Shown: positions 62,079 through 64,000 of the stretch, one piece after another | Numbering within the stretch: position 1 is the first letter of the stretch | Layout: the number at the start of each line of letters is the position of its first letter | From: Pseudoflavonifractor sp. An44 | Lineage (GTDB): Bacteria; Bacillota; Clostridia; Oscillospirales; Oscillospiraceae | DNA length: 64,000 bases | Direction: 5' to 3' | NCBI RefSeq assembly: GCF_002161675.1 | Contig: NZ_NFIH01000008.1 | Coordinates: forward strand, 1 to 64,000 | Notes under the pieces: generated by a model | What the model was told of the DNA's origin: nothing | Database searches by the model: none | Seen by the model: only the letters and a program-made list of their open reading frames with translations | Translations under genes and position numbers: made by a program

Positions 62079-62592
62079 GGACGCTCCGCTTATGCCCCAT
62101 TTCTCCCCGATGAGAAATGGGGGAAAGAATCGCCAAAGGCGGGGCCTTCCCCCGCCTTGTGGAATCCACCCCGCGGTACTGAGTGGAAGGTGCAGTGTTC
62201 TGTGTTCGGCCCTTGGAGTGGTTCATGTCACATAGATGGCGTGGACATGCTACAGAAAGTACCTGTTCCTCTGTGTAGTTGTACTTCTACCGCCAGGGCC
62301 TTACCCAGGTGTGCAACTGTTCCCAGTTGCCGGGGGCCTGGCTTTCGGCGGCGGGAACGCCGCTTCTCCGGGGGAGGCCCGGAGGTGGAAACCGCCTGGT
62401 TGTAGGGCCAGCTGCCAGGTTAGCCTGGTGTGCTGGCAGTGGCAGGAGCCACAGCAAGGGTGACGGGCCGACCATAGACTTGACGCAGTTCCAGCCTCGT
62501 ACACCAGGGAGGTCCTTAGGGGGGAACGCCCTAAGTGGGGCTTTTCGTCCATTTTGGCCAGTCAAAATGGACCCCAGCGGAGCGCGTCTCCC
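62079..62592 (-). repeat. Dispersed about 510-bp intergenic repeat, copy E
   Basis: Minus-strand orientation, opposite to copies B, C and D. Left end GGGACGCTCCGCTTATG (degenerate) at 62078 onward with the CCATTTCTC/GAGAAATGG hairpin. Right end CCATTTTGGCCAGTCAAAATGG then CCCCAGCGGAGCGCGTCTCC to about 62592. No insertion. It lies beside the 3' end of the beta-helix gene, mirroring copy C beside GH20. Confidence 0.9.
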
Positions 62593-62649
62593 CTCGCCAG
62601 GGGAACGAGGTGAAGCCTGAGAAATTGGAGAAAGCTCCCTATAAAGAAG

Positions 62650-62681
62650 AAAGTACGGCCAGATTTCTCTGACCGTACTTT
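62650..62681. terminator. AAAGTACGG terminator of the truncated phosphoesterase fragment
   Basis: Arms AAAGTACGGCCAG (62650-62662) and CTGACCGTACTTT (62669-62681), matching 45812-45843 in inverse. Confidence 0.88.
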
Positions 62682-62698
62682 CTTGTTTTATCAGGGGC

Positions 62699-62862
62699 TT
62701 AGCTGCGCCGCTTACGCAGGTTCACCACAGCCGCCAGCCCGGCGGCGGACAGAACCAGAACACCCAGCACCAGGCTCAGCTGGGCGGCGTCCCCGGTCTG
62801 GGGCACGTCAGTCTCAGGCTTCTGGGTGGCCTCGGGATTGGTGGAGGTCTCCGGGGCGGGGG
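62699..62862 (-). pseudogene. Fragment of a phosphoesterase 3' end
   Basis: On the minus strand, 54 codons read APETSTNPEATQKPETDVPQ, TGD, a hydrophobic helix and LRKRRS, then TAA (62699-62701). This is almost identical to the end of the 42261-45794 protein. It has no start codon or upstream domains. Upstream, at about 62855-62862, homology stops in GCGGGGG and the sequence becomes the end of a repeat element. A dead gene end. Confidence 0.88.
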
Positions 62863-62949
62863 AAGGCCCCGCCTTTGGTGGGTCTTTGGTGACTTTCTGC
62901 CCACCCAGAAAGTCACCCCAGCTTCAGCGCGTCTCCCCTCGCCAGGGGA
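62855..62949 (+). repeat. Partial copy (F) of the 510-bp repeat, right end only
   Basis: GGAAGGCCCCGCC, GGTCTTTGGTGACTTTCTG with its inverse, CCCCAGC and a GTCTCCCCTCGCCAGGGG flank match the right end of copies B and D. The remaining 400 bp or so is absent, replaced by the phosphoesterase fragment. Confidence 0.75.
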
Positions 62950-63065
62950 ATTGCCCAGGTGAAACGTTCCGCCTTTACAACTCGGAAACAACTTCTTGCT
63001 GACTTGTCCAAAGCCCTGTGATAAGATGAAGGTACCATAAGCATGATGGGGAGAGGAGAAACACC

Positions 63066-63725
63066 ATGGCACACATACTCATTGTGGAGGACGAAGAAAA
63101 TATTGCCCGCATGATTGCCGCCACCCTGGAGATGGCGGGCTACACCTGTCAGAGCTGCATGGACGGGTCCAAGGCGGTGGAGCTGGTGCAGCCGGGGGTG
63201 TTCGACCTGGTGCTGCTGGACGTGATGCTCCCCGGTATGGACGGCTTCCAGGTCATGGAGCACCTGCGGGGTGTGGGGGTCCCGGTGATCTTCCTCACCG
63301 CCGTGCAGCAGGTGGGAGACAAGGTGCGGGGCCTGCGGCTGGGTGCCGAGGACTATATCACCAAGCCCTTTGAGACCCTGGAGCTGCTGGCCCGGGTGGA
63401 GGTGGTGCTGCGCCGCCGGGGCGGTGGCGTCCGGGTGCTCACCTACGGCCCCATTGTCCAGAACCTGGACAGCCACACCGTCACTTTGGACGGGGAGCTG
63501 GTGCCTCTGGCCCCCAAGGAGTTTGAGCTGCTGCGGGTATTCCTCCAGCACCAGGACCTGGCCCTGAGCCGGGAGCGGCTCCTCTCCATGGTGTGGGGCT
63601 ATGAGTACCAGGGAGAGAGCCGCACCGTGGACATCCACGTCCAGCGGCTGCGCCAGAAGCTGGACCTGTCCCAGCGCCTGGTGACCCTGCCCCGCATCGG
63701 GTACCGCCTGGAGAAGCTGCCATGA
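63066..63725 (+). CDS. OmpR-family response regulator
   Basis: A 219-residue two-component regulator. The receiver domain (1-115) has VEDEENIARM, Asp52 in LLDVMLPGMDG as phosphorylation site and Lys100 in YITKPFE. The C-terminal winged helix (about 125-218; LAPKEFELLRVFLQ, VDIHVQRLRQKL, IGYRLEK) binds DNA. Its TGA overlaps the ATG of the following kinase gene (ATGA), so the pair is translated together. AGAGGAG precedes the ATG at 63066. Confidence 0.95.
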   Translation: MAHILIVEDEENIARMIAATLEMAGYTCQSCMDGSKAVELVQPGVFDLVLLDVMLPGMDGFQVMEHLRGVGVPVIFLTAVQQVGDKVRGLRLGAEDYITKPFETLELLARVEVVLRRRGGGVRVLTYGPIVQNLDSHTVTLDGELVPLAPKEFELLRVFLQHQDLALSRERLLSMVWGYEYQGESRTVDIHVQRLRQKLDLSQRLVTLPRIGYRLEKLP

Positions 63726-64000
63726 AGCTGTGGCAGAAGATCTTTCTCTCCACCCTGGCCCTGATGGTGTCCATCACTGCCCTGTCCTCGGTGCTGCTGC
63801 TGCGCTCCACCCGGGACGCCCTGTGGCAGCGGGAACAGCAGCGGGCCATCACCCAACAGCAGTACATGGCGGGCATTCTGAAAGCGGGTATCCTCAACCA
63901 GCGGCTGCGGCTGGGTGTGGTGCTGCTCCAGGAGGATCAGACCCGGGAGACCGCCATCCAGACCCTGGAGCAACAGGCCACCGACGACTATCTGGCGGGT
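63722..64000 (+). CDS. Sensor histidine kinase, 5' part only
   Basis: The ATG at 63722 overlaps the response-regulator stop. The 93 visible codons give an N-terminal membrane helix (KIFLSTLALMVSITALSSVLLL, abridged: residues 6-27) and the start of a Glu/Gln-rich extracytoplasmic or HAMP-leading domain. The gene continues past the window. Partnership with the OmpR-type regulator is inferred from the overlap; the signal is unknown. Confidence 0.88.
   Translation, partial: MKLWQKIFLSTLALMVSITALSSVLLLRSTRDALWQREQQRAITQQQYMAGILKAGILNQRLRLGVVLLQEDQTRETAIQTLEQQATDDYLAG

Larger units (their letters stand above)
61880..62862. repeat. Right arm of a long inverted repeat
   Basis: Inverted counterpart of 45642-46770: anchor-coding 3' end of the beta-helix gene, AAAGTACGG terminator, repeat copy E, AAAGTACGG terminator, and a fragment of the phosphoesterase 3' end. 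The two arms enclose about 15 kb. Confidence 0.8.

Noticed and set aside
62776-63072. Small minus-strand frame upstream of the response regulator
   Set aside because: It spans the phosphoesterase fragment in the wrong frame and repeat F; no ribosome binding site.

Overview
The window looks like a chromosomal segment of a GC-rich Gram-positive gut anaerobe of the Bacillota, class Clostridia, most probably an Oscillospirales/Oscillospiraceae relative of Flavonifractor. The lineage is an inference. It rests on strong AGGAGG-type ribosome binding sites, wall-anchored surface proteins ending in VPxTGD-TM-RRR, an archaeal/eukaryotic-type ProS, DUF4367 and U32 proteins, and abundant GC-rich intergenic repeats. 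No rRNA, tRNA or CRISPR array was seen.

Layout. 1-1012: 3' end of a tandem-repeat surface protein. 1145-6533: arginine deiminase pathway (arcA, argF/arcB, arcC, then a YfcC/ArcD-type antiporter, split by an intergenic repeat). 6569-8600: an AT-richer patch with a YpsA-like SLOG protein and three small XRE regulators. 8608-11021: a collapsed fetA/fetB-like ABC transporter remnant, TrmO and a cation/proton antiporter. 11254-14660: an AIM24-family protein and a polar amino-acid ABC transporter. 14713-20848: sugar catabolism (FucI-like isomerase, xylulokinase, AraC regulator, PfkB kinase, GntR regulator). 20983-24085: ProS and two membrane proteins. 24170-26800: a decayed REP-associated transposase with its REP repeats, an orphan histidine kinase and Mrp. 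26801-30231: nucleoside-kinase-like protein, MutL, Dtd. 30377-32718: sigma/anti-sigma operon. 33145-38668: ZapA, U32 protein, an AT-rich two-gene cassette (ABC-type ATPase plus ExK nuclease-like protein), Maf, MreC. 39487-42111: MutS. 42261-62862: a large cluster of secreted, wall-anchored proteins (two metallophosphoesterases, a GH20 hexosaminidase, a beta-helix protein) plus a YibE/F membrane protein and two truncated surface-gene remnants. 63066-64000: an OmpR-type response regulator and the start of its kinase.

The most unusual signal is not a protein. Five full copies and one partial copy of a non-coding repeat of about 510 bp lie between genes. Its ends are imperfect inverted repeats (GGACGCTCCGCTGGG / CCCAGCGGAGCGTCC). 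Two copies carry nested insertions: a 161-bp MITE-like element with 19-bp terminal inverted repeats, and a REP pair. Copies C and E sit in opposite orientation inside two longer inverted arms of about 1 kb. Each arm reads phosphoesterase 3' end, terminator, repeat, terminator, surface-anchor coding end. They flank about 15 kb of surface genes, so this segment could have inverted or could still invert. The right arm ends in a gene fragment joined to a repeat end at a GCGGGGG microhomology.

Functionally, the surface cluster suggests harvest of host or dietary glycans and phosphate esters. The arginine deiminase operon suggests substrate-level ATP from arginine, and the isomerase/kinase/AraC set suggests use of a pentose or deoxy-sugar. 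The ATPase plus ExK pair is a candidate defence module.
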